Source: Pseudomonas profundi
GTDB taxonomy: Bacteria; Pseudomonadota; Gammaproteobacteria; Pseudomonadales; Pseudomonadaceae
Assembly: GCF_008638305.1 (NCBI RefSeq)
Contig: NZ_VTPZ01000008.1
Location: 62,001-126,000 of the forward strand
Direction of reading: 5' to 3'
DNA length: 64,000 nt
Shown here piece by piece: positions 1 to 8,965 of this stretch; position 1 is the first letter of the stretch, and every line of letters begins with the position of its first letter. A program made the position numbers and the translations under genes. The notes beneath the pieces were generated by a model that saw nothing but the letters and a program-made list of their open reading frames with translations, ran no database searches and was not told the origin of the DNA.

Positions 1-749
1 TGCAGCGCAGGGCGACGGCAGCGGTATTGCGGGTCCGACAGGAAATACTCCAGATTGACGGCCACGAACTCCCGCGGACTGGTCAGTTCATAGTCGTCAG
101 GCGTACGGGCCAGTTGGCGATTTTCCGCTTCTCTCTGCCCACGTGCGCCAACCTGTTCCGGCCAGCCGGCCAAGTCGAGCAGCCGAGGATCATCACTGAG
201 CGTATATCGCCGGCTGATCTGGCCACGGCATTCTGAGGGCAACCCGATATCGCCCAGGGCGTCGTGCTGAGCCTGACAACGTCGCAGTAGTCGCTGGTGG
301 TCGTCCGACACGTACAGGCCACGGTCATAGAAGTGCGCGATTTCATGCACGAGGGTAGCGACCAGTTCGCGCTGCAGGGTGTCATGGGTGCGTCCAGCCG
401 GCAGAATGGCGTCATCGCCCGCTATCAGTGCTGGCAGAAACTGGCGGTTGAGCTGCACCTGGCCGCCTGGCGTGGCGCGCCCGATTACTTGGGTGGGCAG
501 GGTGTCTATCCATTCCACGGTTATCTGGCGGTCCAGTTGCTGGACCAGCTGAGGCGGCAGGATAGTGCTGGTGTGCTCGAGCAATGTGCGGCTAGCTGCT
601 GCTTCTTCAGGGGTCAACGGGCCGTCAGCCAGATGCCATTCAAGCGCAGCCTGTGCCGGACTGGTTGCCCAAACAAGCGCTAGCAGCCCGGCGCAGCGAA
701 GAGCCAGACGGATCAGGCGACCGCGCTGCAGCTGCCGGGCGCTACTCAT
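1..749 (-). CDS. Putative secreted HEXXH metallopeptidase-like protein (DUF4105-type), 3' end outside window
   Basis: About 249 residues are visible and the reading frame runs off the left edge. An N-terminal hydrophobic segment (residues about 12-34, ending near AQAA) looks like a signal peptide. The zinc-protease motif HEIAH lies at residues 135-139, followed by a region ending LTSPREFVAVN. From memory this arrangement resembles Pseudomonas proteins annotated DUF4105/DUF7844 that sit beside DUF2388 genes, as here. HEXXH suggests metal-dependent peptidase activity in the envelope, but no substrate is known. The ATG at 749 has only a weak AGG just before it. The DUF2388 gene ends 25 nt upstream on the same strand, so the two are probably cotranscribed. 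Confidence 0.7.
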   Translation of the reverse strand, partial: MSSARQLQRGRLIRLALRCAGLLALVWATSPAQAALEWHLADGPLTPEEAAASRTLLEHTSTILPPQLVQQLDRQITVEWIDTLPTQVIGRATPGGQVQLNRQFLPALIAGDDAILPAGRTHDTLQRELVATLVHEIAHFYDRGLYVSDDHQRLLRRCQAQHDALGDIGLPSECRGQISRRYTLSDDPRLLDLAGWPEQVGARGQREAENRQLARTPDDYELTSPREFVAVNLEYFLSDPQYRCRRPAL

Positions 750-774
750 CCTGATACGGCAGATCAAGGTTCAT

Positions 775-1092
775 TCAAAGTGCCAGGATGGCGGCGGCCA
801 ACTGCATATCACTTGCTTCGAGATCCGGTAACGCGCTGCGAATATGCGCCAGAGCTGCTTCCAGGCGCACGCCGCGGACACCGCCGTCGCTGCCGACGAA
901 GCTTGCTGCGTCTTCGCGCGCTTCCAGAACCACCTTGTCATCGCCGACCGAAGAGGTGACGTCGCTGGTTGCCTCAACGGTGTTGGCGAGCGACGAGCCG
1001 ATGGCATCGGTGGTTCCGATGAAGCTGCTGGCGGTAGCCGCGCCCGACAGGCCCAGAACACCTGCCGCAATAAACATGGTTAGACGATGCAT
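775..1092 (-). CDS. DUF2388 family small secreted protein
   Basis: 105 residues, with a signal peptide at about 1-22 (hydrophobic core followed by ATASS). The mature part matches the Pseudomonas DUF2388 pattern as I remember it: TTDAI, then SDVTSS, DDKVVLEAREDAASFVGSDG, and a C-terminus with ASDMQLAAAIL. The function is unknown; the family is small, periplasmic or secreted, and often multicopy in pseudomonads. The start is supported by a GAGG ribosome binding site about 7 nt upstream. It is the first gene of a likely two-gene unit with the HEXXH protein downstream. Confidence 0.85.
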   Translation of the reverse strand: MHRLTMFIAAGVLGLSGAATASSFIGTTDAIGSSLANTVEATSDVTSSVGDDKVVLEAREDAASFVGSDGGVRGVRLEAALAHIRSALPDLEASDMQLAAAILAL

Positions 1093-1450
1093 GGTAAATC
1101 CTCGAATAAATGAGACGGATCAGGCCAGGGGCCTGGTGCGCGTCGCGCTGCTTGTACACGCCGCCTGTGGATCATACCCGTTTCGCCAAAGCATTCGAAA
1201 CCTGACAGGCGAGACAGGGAGCACGAGCGGGTGGTTGAGGGGCAAATGCACATCATGTGTAAGCGACCAAACCGCTGCGTAGCCAGGCCAGGTATGGCCA
1301 TTTAACGTCAGGCGTTCGCAACCGCAGGGTTGATCGTTGCTAACGACGTCACATTTATGAAAGACAGCTGTGTCTGCAGAGGACGTATTTTTTATGCTAC
1401 GCGGTATGGATCTGCATCGCGCATGAGGCGCGATGCTGGAAAAGGGCAGA
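1093..1450. other. Intergenic region between divergent genes
   Basis: This 358-nt spacer separates the DUF2388 gene (minus strand) from the first receiver gene (plus strand), so it must hold promoters for both. A small inverted repeat, AGACA-gctg-TGTCT, lies near 1363-1376, ahead of an AT-richer stretch around 1387-1400 that could be a promoter region. No convincing coding frame is seen. Confidence 0.4.
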
Positions 1451-2134
1451 ATGGACATGGGTTCTAAACGGGTTCTGATAGTCGACGATTCGCGCTCGGC
1501 ACGCCACGTCTTGAAACGCCAGCTAAAGCAGCACGGACTCGTAGTGGATGAAGTGGATTCAGCCGAAGACGCTTTGCAGTATCTTCTGTATCGAAGACCG
1601 CACGCTATTTTCATGGATCACACCATGCCGGGCATGGATGGCTTCCAGGCTGTACGCATCATCAAGGGCAACCCCGCCACCGGGATGATCCCCGTCATGA
1701 TGTACACCTCAAAGGAGGGGGGCGACGTTTTTCTCGGTCAGGCCAGGGCTCTTGGTGCCGTCGGGGTGATTCCCAAGGGCATCGAGTCTGCAGACCTGGC
1801 TGCCGCGCTGGATTCGCTGAAGTTGCTGGAGCCGGAGGAAGAGCCGGCGCCTGTTCAGAAGATTGCAACCGAAACAGCTGGTGCGCCTGCTGTGGCGGCG
1901 GAAGCCGAGACGCTCGGGCGCGAGGCGGCAGAGGAGGCGATGTTCAGGTTTATGCGGCCGCATCTGGACGCCCATGCACGCCGAATGCAGTCAATCGTCA
2001 AATCGGAATTCAAGGCCATGCGTGAATCGATCAAGCCAGCCAAAAACGCGCCGGTCCTGGAGATGTGGCCTGCAGCTGTTGGCGGAGTGATCGTTGGCGC
2101 CGTGCTGGCAACCGTGATCTCCGCCGTCATCTAG
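1451..2134 (+). CDS. Membrane-anchored single-domain response regulator (receiver + C-terminal TM)
   Basis: 227 residues. An N-terminal receiver domain (about 5-125) has the acidic pair D12-D13, phospho-acceptor D56 in FMDHTMPGMDG, T86 and K109. A Glu/Ala-rich, probably helical linker follows. The last 20 or so residues form a hydrophobic segment of small residues (VGGVIVGAVLATVISAVI). There is no DNA-binding or enzymatic output domain. The protein should be held to the inner membrane by its C-terminal tail with the receiver in the cytoplasm. The ATG at 1451 is preferred over 1433 because AAAGGG lies just upstream and the protein then starts like its paralog at 3919. No kinase is adjacent. 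It is convergent with the DUF1329 gene. Confidence 0.85.
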   Translation: MDMGSKRVLIVDDSRSARHVLKRQLKQHGLVVDEVDSAEDALQYLLYRRPHAIFMDHTMPGMDGFQAVRIIKGNPATGMIPVMMYTSKEGGDVFLGQARALGAVGVIPKGIESADLAAALDSLKLLEPEEEPAPVQKIATETAGAPAVAAEAETLGREAAEEAMFRFMRPHLDAHARRMQSIVKSEFKAMRESIKPAKNAPVLEMWPAAVGGVIVGAVLATVISAVI

Positions 2135-2193
2135 CATGGTTGTTGCCGCCTCGTTGATCTCATTGAAACGGCAACACTTCTGCTGACTTTCCT

Positions 2194-3531
2194 TTAGTTA
2201 CCGCTGCGGCGCAGGGCTTGCGGCGAGAAGTCTCTCGGGTTCAGCTCGACGTTGAAATTGTACATTGGTTCGTTGTTATCCAGCCCATCAGCGAAGTAAT
2301 CGCCGGTCTTCAGGTGATAGAGCGTTTCGAGGGTACTGTTGAACATGGGCACATCGTAATAGCTGATAGGATGGCTTTCCTGCAGGCCAATCAGCTCACC
2401 CTTCTTGTCGCGCAGGTCCACTGCAAGAATTTGCCAGCTGTCCTCGTCAATATAAAAGCGACGGCTTTCGTAGGGATGGCGCAGACCGAATCTCAGCTGT
2501 GCATCAACAACCCACACCCTGTGCAACTCATAGCGCAACAGCTCTGGGTTCAGCGCTTTCGGCTGGATGATCTTGTCGTAAGGGATGCCTTGCTGGTGAA
2601 CGGCATAGCTGTTGTACGGCACAAGCATTTCGCGCTTGCCTACCAGCGTCCAGTCATAACGATCGGGAGCGCCGTTGTACGAATCCACCACATCGGCAAT
2701 GGCCAGTCCGCTGGTATCGGGTTGTACCGAGTCATAGGCCAAGGAAGGCAGACGACGGACCCGGCGGTTATCTGGGCTGTAACGCCACGCACGGCGGGTA
2801 GTCAGCACCTGATCCAATGGATCCTGCACGACCAGAGCGGTGCCGGAAAGCTTGGCCGGCGCGGTGACCACATATTTGTAGTACAGCGAAGTGTTATCCA
2901 GATCCGCTTCGGTCATGCCTTCGCGTCCATAGACATAGTAGATCTGCCGGTCGCGCTTGATCAGGTTGCTGTTGCCGTTGATGACTACCGCCTGATTGTT
3001 GATGAAATGAGTCTGGTCGCCCTTGTAATGAAGAATATGGTTCCAGATCGCCTCCATCCCGCCCTGGGGGATGGGGAACGGAACGCCGGCCGCCGCTCCC
3101 CGGACGCCATTGCCATTGGACATGAGCTCGGCGTTTACTGCGTTCTGGCGGGTGGCATCGTAGATGCGCTGGGGGGCCGATGCACTGCGGCGAGTCGGGA
3201 ATACACGCAAATAATAGTCGGGATTGCGTTCAAGCAGATCGATCAGGCCGTCCGGCAGTTGATCGGCATGCTCCTGCAGATTCGAGCTGTCGACTCGATA
3301 CAGCTCGGCGTCGGTATTGTAGGGGTCAAGGTGGTGCATGCCAGGCTGATAGCCAGCGGGCGGTTTGACACCTCCGGTCCATGCCGGAACGGTGCCTGCG
3401 TCATTGCCGGCCTGCTCAGCGCCCAGCGGTGTCAGATCCCGACCGAGACGTTCTGCCTCTTGCGGGTCGACCTTGGCGTGCGCCTGTCCGATGAATACAG
3501 CCAGCAATGCTATGCCAAACTTCCTGTACAT
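2194..3531 (-). CDS. DUF1329 family periplasmic/outer-membrane-associated protein
   Basis: 445 residues with a signal peptide (about 1-19, ending QAHA). Family hallmarks are the early LTPLGAEQAGN and TVPAWTGG, a central VVTAPAKLSGTALVVQDPLD, and late RFYIDEDSWQILAVD and PRDFSPQALRR. DUF1329 proteins have a LolA/LolB-like lipid-binding fold. In pseudomonads they are often linked to envelope lipid handling or steroid and ester catabolism clusters, but the biochemical role is not established. The start has a strong AAAGGAG site. The gene lies between two paralogous receiver genes in the opposite orientation, which suggests it was inserted within, or is tied to, that duplicated pair. Confidence 0.88.
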   Translation of the reverse strand: MYRKFGIALLAVFIGQAHAKVDPQEAERLGRDLTPLGAEQAGNDAGTVPAWTGGVKPPAGYQPGMHHLDPYNTDAELYRVDSSNLQEHADQLPDGLIDLLERNPDYYLRVFPTRRSASAPQRIYDATRQNAVNAELMSNGNGVRGAAAGVPFPIPQGGMEAIWNHILHYKGDQTHFINNQAVVINGNSNLIKRDRQIYYVYGREGMTEADLDNTSLYYKYVVTAPAKLSGTALVVQDPLDQVLTTRRAWRYSPDNRRVRRLPSLAYDSVQPDTSGLAIADVVDSYNGAPDRYDWTLVGKREMLVPYNSYAVHQQGIPYDKIIQPKALNPELLRYELHRVWVVDAQLRFGLRHPYESRRFYIDEDSWQILAVDLRDKKGELIGLQESHPISYYDVPMFNSTLETLYHLKTGDYFADGLDNNEPMYNFNVELNPRDFSPQALRRSGN

Positions 3532-3918
3532 TATTTTCTCCTTTACGTACCTGGTTCCGGGACCGGAAAGCGGTTCGCCTCGACATGAACCGATTTGATG
3601 TGCTTTGAACGGATCTCAAACGACCTTTTGAGGGCGGATTGTATCCGGCAATTGCGACGGATAATGGGGTGGCTACAAAAACCATACAAAAAGCTTTCAG
3701 GGGCGTCTTGCCATTCGGTGAAGGCGTACTTTTGGCCATTACCCCATACGGGCGATAGCGCTCTGATAGCGGTCACGATTGTATTGCCAAGTTGCATTTT
3801 GGCCGCGCACACCGTCACAGATTCGCAACAAGGTATGTGCCTGTAACCGGTGTGTTCCCTATGCTGGCCGAAATAATACGCCATCGGGCATACGCCTGAT
3901 GCCAGTTCAGAAGCGGAT
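3532..3918. other. Intergenic region between DUF1329 gene and second receiver gene
   Basis: A 387-nt spacer between divergently transcribed genes. It must carry the promoters of the DUF1329 gene (minus) and the second receiver gene (plus). I see no convincing small gene, RNA or strong hairpin in it. Confidence 0.35.
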
Positions 3919-5202
3919 ATGGCCATGGGTTCAAAACGCGCACTGGTGGTCGACGATTCACGTTCGGCACGCCTTGTCCTGAAACGGCTACTTGAGCAAC
4001 ACGGCATCATCGTGGATGAGGTCGAGTCCGCCGAAGATGCGCTCGAATACCTCATCTATACCAAGCCGCACGCGATTTTCATGGATCACATGATGCCTGG
4101 TATGGATGGTCTCGAGGCGGTCGGGATCATCAAGCGCGACCCGGCCACTGCGTTGATTCCGATCATGATGTATACGTCGAAGGACGGCGAAGAGTTGTTC
4201 CTGGGTCAGGCACGCGCGTTGGGCGCCGTGGGTGTACTACCCAAGGAAGTGAAGCCGGCGGATCTGGAGGTGGTGCTCGGGTCGCTGCGCCTGATTGGCG
4301 CTGCGGCAGAAGAGGCCGATCAAGCTGAAGAGCCTGCGCCGGCGCAGCCTTCACGCACACCGCTGGAAATGAATAGCCTGGCGCGCGAGGCGGCGGACGA
4401 AGCCATGATCGAGCTGCTCAAGCCGCAGCTCGAGCAGCAAGTATCCAGGTTGCACCAGAGCCTGAAGTCGGACCTGCGGCGCTTCTTCGACGAGATCCAG
4501 ACGCCACCGCCCGAGGTGCCCGTGCAGCGCAGCTGGCCGTCGCTGGTGGGGGGCGTAGTACTCGGCGCATTGTTGATGATGTTGAGCTACAAAATCCTTC
4601 TGGTAGATCCGGACGCTGCGCAGGCCGGACCCGTTGCCGAACTCAGCACGCCCGGCCCGGAGCAGGGCAGCGTCCTGCTGGGTGCCCTGGCTCAGCAGCG
4701 CGGCCGTGCGGAACATGAGAAGGAATCGCTGCTGCGCGGAATCGAATGGGCATTGAATCGCGACGGGCAATATGCGCCGGATGAGATCCCCTTCAACGAT
4801 CGGCGACTCAGCTTTGTCAGCGAACTGATACAAATGCTGCACGGTGGTGGATTCCAGGGCGTTATTCACCTGACGGCGCATGTTGGCGATTGTTGTCTGG
4901 TGCAGAATGATCGCGGTGAGATGGTGGTTGCGCCGGACGATTTGCGGTTAGGTGATTGCGAACTGTTCGGTGTTGAGGCGGCCCGCTGGGGTCGCAGCAC
5001 AGATCTTTTCTCGGTGGGCTTCGCCAATTTCGCCAACCGGGAGCCTCTTGTTGAAGGTAGCCGCATTCGCCTGGTAGCGAAGCCCGCCGTACAACCTGAC
5101 CCGCTGGTGCAATATCCGGAAATGGACGATTTTCTGCTTGCCGGAGAATGGAATGCCATAGCGCGCCAGAATCAGCGTATAGAAGTGCGCCTAGAGCCCT
5201 GA
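3919..5202 (+). CDS. Membrane-spanning response regulator with periplasmic C-terminal domain
   Basis: 427 residues. Residues 1-125 are a receiver closely matching the protein at 1451 (same VDDSRSAR, FMDH-MPGMDG with D56, and GQARALGAVGV-PK). A helical linker follows, then one transmembrane segment at about 207-229 (LVGGVVLGALLMMLSYKILLV), then about 195 residues that should lie in the periplasm. That domain starts with a helix-rich part and ends in IEVRLEP; I do not recognise it with certainty. A receiver fused through the membrane to a periplasmic domain reverses the usual sensor layout and suggests the phosphorylation state could be passed outward, or that the tail anchors the receiver to an envelope complex. 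Start choice (3919 or 3925) is uncertain. Confidence 0.82.
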   Translation: MAMGSKRALVVDDSRSARLVLKRLLEQHGIIVDEVESAEDALEYLIYTKPHAIFMDHMMPGMDGLEAVGIIKRDPATALIPIMMYTSKDGEELFLGQARALGAVGVLPKEVKPADLEVVLGSLRLIGAAAEEADQAEEPAPAQPSRTPLEMNSLAREAADEAMIELLKPQLEQQVSRLHQSLKSDLRRFFDEIQTPPPEVPVQRSWPSLVGGVVLGALLMMLSYKILLVDPDAAQAGPVAELSTPGPEQGSVLLGALAQQRGRAEHEKESLLRGIEWALNRDGQYAPDEIPFNDRRLSFVSELIQMLHGGGFQGVIHLTAHVGDCCLVQNDRGEMVVAPDDLRLGDCELFGVEAARWGRSTDLFSVGFANFANREPLVEGSRIRLVAKPAVQPDPLVQYPEMDDFLLAGEWNAIARQNQRIEVRLEP

Positions 5203-5296
5203 AGACGCGAAGCGAAATCCTGGCTCGACGACTTTGCGGTCGTTGCGGACCCGGGCGATGACCCTACAGGAACCGATAGAACCCTTGTTCCAGTTG

Positions 5297-6667
5297 TCAT
5301 TGTCGCGGCGGCCGGCGGGTGGATGCAGGCTTGCCGGAGCCTGATCGAGACGCGGCTGGCGTGCGGGCGCCACTCGGTTCGTCCTCCAGCCAGTCTCCCA
5401 GATGGATTCTACTGTTCGGCGCAGTGGCTGGCGCGGGCGCTGTGTGAGCTGGCTGTGTTGCCTGTCTGGCTTTTTTGGGCTTCTTCGGCTTCTTTTTGAT
5501 CTGCCCGTCCACCGTAGTCACCGGCAGCCGATGATCGGGTTCAAAGGATGCTTCCTCCCGACGCGTCAACAGCTCACCGATCAGCGACTCGATTGCAGCC
5601 AAATGCGGCACCTCATCGGCGCTGACCAGTGAGACAGCTTCGCCTGCAGCGCCTGCGCGTCCGGTCCGGCCAATCCGATGGATATAGTCTTCAGGAACAA
5701 CAGGCAGATCGATGTTTACCACCAGCGGTAGATCATCAATATCCAGGCCCCGTGCCGCGACGCCGGTTGCCACCAATACCTGTATCTCTCCGGCTTTGAA
5801 TCGCTCGAGTGCTCGCAGCCTGGTGGGTTGTCGCTTATCTCCGTGAATTGCCTCCACCCGCGTACCGGTCGCCTGAATTGCCTGTACCAGAAGATCTGCT
5901 CCTTTGCGGGTATTCACGAAAGCCAGCACCTGGCCCCACTGGCGATCTCTCAGCAGGTGCAGAAACAACTCGGTCTTGCGTTTGCGGTCCACCGGCACGA
6001 GCGACTGCTGGACGGTGCTCGCTGCCGCGTTGGGTGTGTTAACAGCGATACGCAGCGGATCCCTGGATATCTGTACGGCCAGCTGTTCAAGCCGCTCAGA
6101 GAAGGTGGCGGAGAATAACAAGGTCTGGCGTTGCTTCGGCAGTACTGCGGTCAGCTCGTCGAGTTCGCTGGCGAAGCCGAGATCCAGCATGCGGTCTGCC
6201 TCATCCAGAACCAGAACCTGCAGCTGGCTGAAGCGGACCGCGTTGTGGCGGTGCAGGTCGAGCAAGCGGCCGGGTGTAGCCACCAATACATCCACGCCTT
6301 TGCGCAGGGCCATCATCTGTGGATTGATCGAGACGCCGCCGTATACGGCGAGTGTACGCAGCGGCAGGGTCTGACCGTAGGTCTTTACGCTCTGGTGCAC
6401 CTGCTCGGCCAGTTCGCGAGTGGGGACGAGGATCAAGCTGCGCACTGAATTGGCGCGCACCGGCGCACCTGCCGTCGTCAACAGTTGTAATACAGGGAGC
6501 GCAAAACCGGCCGTTTTTCCGGTTCCGGTTTGCGCCGTAGCGATCAGGTCCCGGCGATGCAGAATCGCAGGGATGCTCTGCAGCTGCAGAGGCGTCGGCG
6601 TGCGGTAGTTCAGGCTGGCCAGTGTCCTGAGTAAGGGTTCAAACAGACCAAGCGTGTCGAAAGTCAT
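5297..6667 (-). CDS. rhlE: DEAD-box ATP-dependent RNA helicase, RhlE type
   Basis: 456 residues. All helicase motifs are present: Q-motif region with TPTPLQLQSIP, Walker A AQTGTGKT (45-52), PTRELA (82-87), TPGR (131-134), DEAD (155-158), SAT (186-188), ARGLD (305-309) and HRIGRTGR (330-337). A basic, Lys/Pro/Ala-rich tail from about 390 is typical of RhlE and probably binds RNA. It unwinds short RNA duplexes in ribosome assembly and mRNA turnover in the cytoplasm. AAGG lies about 8 nt before the ATG. It converges with the second receiver gene and is divergent from the NYN gene. Confidence 0.92.
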   Translation of the reverse strand: MTFDTLGLFEPLLRTLASLNYRTPTPLQLQSIPAILHRRDLIATAQTGTGKTAGFALPVLQLLTTAGAPVRANSVRSLILVPTRELAEQVHQSVKTYGQTLPLRTLAVYGGVSINPQMMALRKGVDVLVATPGRLLDLHRHNAVRFSQLQVLVLDEADRMLDLGFASELDELTAVLPKQRQTLLFSATFSERLEQLAVQISRDPLRIAVNTPNAAASTVQQSLVPVDRKRKTELFLHLLRDRQWGQVLAFVNTRKGADLLVQAIQATGTRVEAIHGDKRQPTRLRALERFKAGEIQVLVATGVAARGLDIDDLPLVVNIDLPVVPEDYIHRIGRTGRAGAAGEAVSLVSADEVPHLAAIESLIGELLTRREEASFEPDHRLPVTTVDGQIKKKPKKPKKARQATQPAHTAPAPATAPNSRIHLGDWLEDEPSGARTPAASRSGSGKPASTRRPPRQ

Positions 6668-6857
6668 CCGGAAACCTTGGGAACGGGATCAGCTTGCAGT
6701 TTACCCGTCCAGGCACCCCGGAGTCGCCGCTTTCTCCCCGTGGCTCACAGCGACCGCTGTGGCACTATGGGCGAAACGATCCAAGGATCCATCAAGCGGG
6801 ACGACGCTACCGTTCAATCAAGAACGGTCCCGAGACTCAAAGCACACAGAGAACAGC

Positions 6858-7703
6858 ATGGATTACAGATCAAACGGCAATCGCCATCCGGCACGGCCTG
6901 ACACTGACGATGTGCAAAAGCGGCTCGCTGTGCTCATCGACGCAGATAATGCGCAGGCCTCGATTATCGATGGCATCTTCGAAGAGGTTGCCAAGTACGG
7001 AGTCGCCAGCGTCAAGCGCATCTACGGCGACTGGACGGCGCCGCAACTTGGGAGCTGGAAGAAGGTTTTGCTCGATTATTCAATCCAGCCCATACAGCAA
7101 TTTGCCTATACCAAAGGCAAGAACGCGACTGACAGTTCGTTGATCATTGATGCGATGGATCTGCTCTATACCGGTCGCTTCGATGGGTTTTGCCTGGTGT
7201 CGAGCGATAGCGATTTTACCCGTCTGGCGGCCCGGCTGCGGGAGGAGGGGTTGGTTGTGTACGGTTTCGGAGAAAAGAAAACACCGTCGCCCTTTGTTTC
7301 CGCCTGCGACAAGTTCATCTATACCGAGATCCTCCGGGAGCTGCCTGCGGGTGCTACCGACGTGGTCGAAACCGAGGCGGAGCCGGTGCGGGAGACGCAG
7401 AGCCAGGCCCCGGGCAAGGCACAGCAAAAGGAGGCAGCCGCAACACCCGCGACAGCCGCCAAGAGTAAAAGCAAGGCGCCGCTGGAGTTTATTGCCAAGG
7501 TGATTGACGACATTTCGGACGAGGATGGCTGGGCTAACCTTGGACCGGTTGGTAGTAATATCAGTAAGTTGCGCCCGGAATTTGATCCACGTTTGTATGG
7601 TTACAAGAAGCTCAGCGAGCTGATAAAAGCGTTTCCGAAAAAATTTGCTATCGAGGACCAGAAGACCTCGGGCGGCAAGACACTGCGAGTACGGCTTCGT
7701 TGA
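6858..7703 (+). CDS. NYN-domain putative RNase with C-terminal OST-HTH/LOTUS-like domain
   Basis: 281 residues. An N-terminal NYN (PIN-like) nuclease domain (about 15-155) shows acidic positions of the metal site: VLIDADNAQ, SLIIDAMDLL and CLVSSDSDFTRLA. A low-complexity Glu/Ala/Lys linker (about 158-205) leads to a C-terminal winged-helix-like domain of OST-HTH/LOTUS type, ending in KTLRVRLR. NYN proteins are Mg-dependent RNases, and LOTUS domains bind RNA or helicases. The RNA target is unknown. The ATG at 6858 is chosen because homology-like sequence begins soon after it; upstream in-frame starts at 6654 would overlap the rhlE start. Divergent from rhlE, 190 nt apart. Confidence 0.85.
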   Translation: MDYRSNGNRHPARPDTDDVQKRLAVLIDADNAQASIIDGIFEEVAKYGVASVKRIYGDWTAPQLGSWKKVLLDYSIQPIQQFAYTKGKNATDSSLIIDAMDLLYTGRFDGFCLVSSDSDFTRLAARLREEGLVVYGFGEKKTPSPFVSACDKFIYTEILRELPAGATDVVETEAEPVRETQSQAPGKAQQKEAAATPATAAKSKSKAPLEFIAKVIDDISDEDGWANLGPVGSNISKLRPEFDPRLYGYKKLSELIKAFPKKFAIEDQKTSGGKTLRVRLR

Positions 7704-7746
7704 AGGGGCTGGGGCTGAAACAGGTTTGGTTGATACTGGAGCGCGC

Positions 7747-8493
7747 ATGAGCGATACGACATCTCCTCGGTTTGGTTTGATTCTGATCGGCGACGAGCTG
7801 CTTAACGGACGCAAGCAGGATGCACATCTGCCGGCAATGATTCCGCGTTTTGAACAAAGAGGGCTGGAGCTGGCCTGGGTACGTACCATCACCGATGACC
7901 CTGAACTGATCACCCGCACGCTGACCGAGACCTTTGCCAGCGGCGACATTGTTTTCAGTTTCGGAGGTATTGGTGCTACGCCTGATGATCTGACGCGGCA
8001 ATGCGCTGCCGCTGCGCTGGGTCTGGAAATCGTCCTGCATCCTGAAGCTGAGGCAGAGATACGCGCTCAGCTGGGTGATCATCTCAACTCCCACCATTTG
8101 CGGATGGGCGAGTATCCGGCGGGCAGTTCGATCATTCCCAATCCGATCAATCGCATTCCCGGGTTTTCCATCCAGCAGCATCATTTTGTACCGGGTTTCC
8201 CGAAAATGGCGTGGCCGATGGTGGAGTGGGTGTTGGACCACCATTATGCCGGTCTCCAGGCACCGGGCGTCAGGGTCAGTCAGACGTTGTTGTTGGCTGA
8301 TACCAGTGAAGGGCCGCTGATTCCTGCGATGGAGTTGCTGCTCAGCGAATTTCCGGATCTGCGCCTGGCCTGTCTGCCCAATGCCGATGGCAAGCGTGAG
8401 GTGGAGCTGAGTCTCAAGGGAGAAGCAAGTCGGGTGGCGCAGGGTATGGACCGCCTGCGCGAACTCTTGGCCGCGTTAAGAGCGGCTGAATAA
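7747..8493 (+). CDS. Molybdopterin-binding (MoaB/Mog, CinA N-terminal-like) protein
   Basis: 248 residues. The family signature is GLILIGDELLNGRKQD near the N-terminus, then DIVFSFGGIGATPDDLTRQC, the conserved GG-GATPDD turn of the MoCF_biosynth fold. The C-terminal amidase domain of full CinA is absent, so this is the stand-alone COG1058 form. Members have been linked to nucleotide or cofactor damage repair (ADP-ribose pyrophosphatase activity in CinA), but the role of this short form is not established. GGAG lies 6 nt before the ATG at 7747. It lies 43 nt downstream of the NYN gene on the same strand and may share its transcript. Confidence 0.82.
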   Translation: MSDTTSPRFGLILIGDELLNGRKQDAHLPAMIPRFEQRGLELAWVRTITDDPELITRTLTETFASGDIVFSFGGIGATPDDLTRQCAAAALGLEIVLHPEAEAEIRAQLGDHLNSHHLRMGEYPAGSSIIPNPINRIPGFSIQQHHFVPGFPKMAWPMVEWVLDHHYAGLQAPGVRVSQTLLLADTSEGPLIPAMELLLSEFPDLRLACLPNADGKREVELSLKGEASRVAQGMDRLRELLAALRAAE

Positions 8494-8559
8494 TCACATG
8501 CATCGGGCGACTCATCCGGATAGAGTGTGCGCGAATCCAGGCAGACAGAGAGAGACATC

Positions 8560-8877
8560 ATGACCAGCCAACGTAGCCGCCGCCTCAGAAAGAAGATGCG
8601 CGTCGATGAATTTCAGGAACTGGGTTTCAATTTTACCGCCACACCGAAGCAAGCGCTGACTGACGAACAGGCCGATGCGCTGATCGACGCCTTGATCGAG
8701 GAAGTCATTTCTCCGCGCGGGCTCGAGTTTGGCGGTTGGGTTGGCGGCGGGTTCGTCTGCAAAGCCGGCCGTGGCTCGGCCACAGAAGAGGATCGCGATG
8801 CCGTAGTCAGCTGGTTGCGTCAGCGTCCGGAGATCGAAACCGCTGAAGCTGAGCCCCTGGTTGATGCCTGGCACTGA
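8560..8877 (+). CDS. yggL: YggL family 50S ribosome-binding protein
   Basis: 105 residues. Typical YggL features are the basic N-terminus RSRRLRKKMRVDEFQELGF, then DEQADALIDALIEEVISPRGL, the Gly-rich GGWVGGGFVC and WLRQRPEIETAEAEPLVDAWH. YggL (DUF469) binds 50S ribosomal subunits and may help ribosome biogenesis. The ATG at 8560 is preferred over one 33 nt upstream because family members begin with the basic segment and a purine-rich AGAGAG stretch precedes it. Confidence 0.88.
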   Translation: MTSQRSRRLRKKMRVDEFQELGFNFTATPKQALTDEQADALIDALIEEVISPRGLEFGGWVGGGFVCKAGRGSATEEDRDAVVSWLRQRPEIETAEAEPLVDAWH

Positions 8878-8965
8878 ATATTGCCCGAACTCACGCAGCG
8901 GCGAATAGTCTCTGTTAGGGTAACTCTCAAGATGACTCTAGGTGACTGTGAATTCTGACGGACGG

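Noticed and set aside
2218..3588. Long open frame (456 codons) on the plus strand opposite the DUF1329 gene
   Set aside because: It is antisense to a gene with clear family motifs, a signal peptide and a strong ribosome binding site. The frame is a by-product of high GC codon use.
7080..7949. Minus-strand frame of 289 codons across the NYN and CinA-like genes
   Set aside because: It runs antisense to two genes with clear motifs and has no domain of its own.
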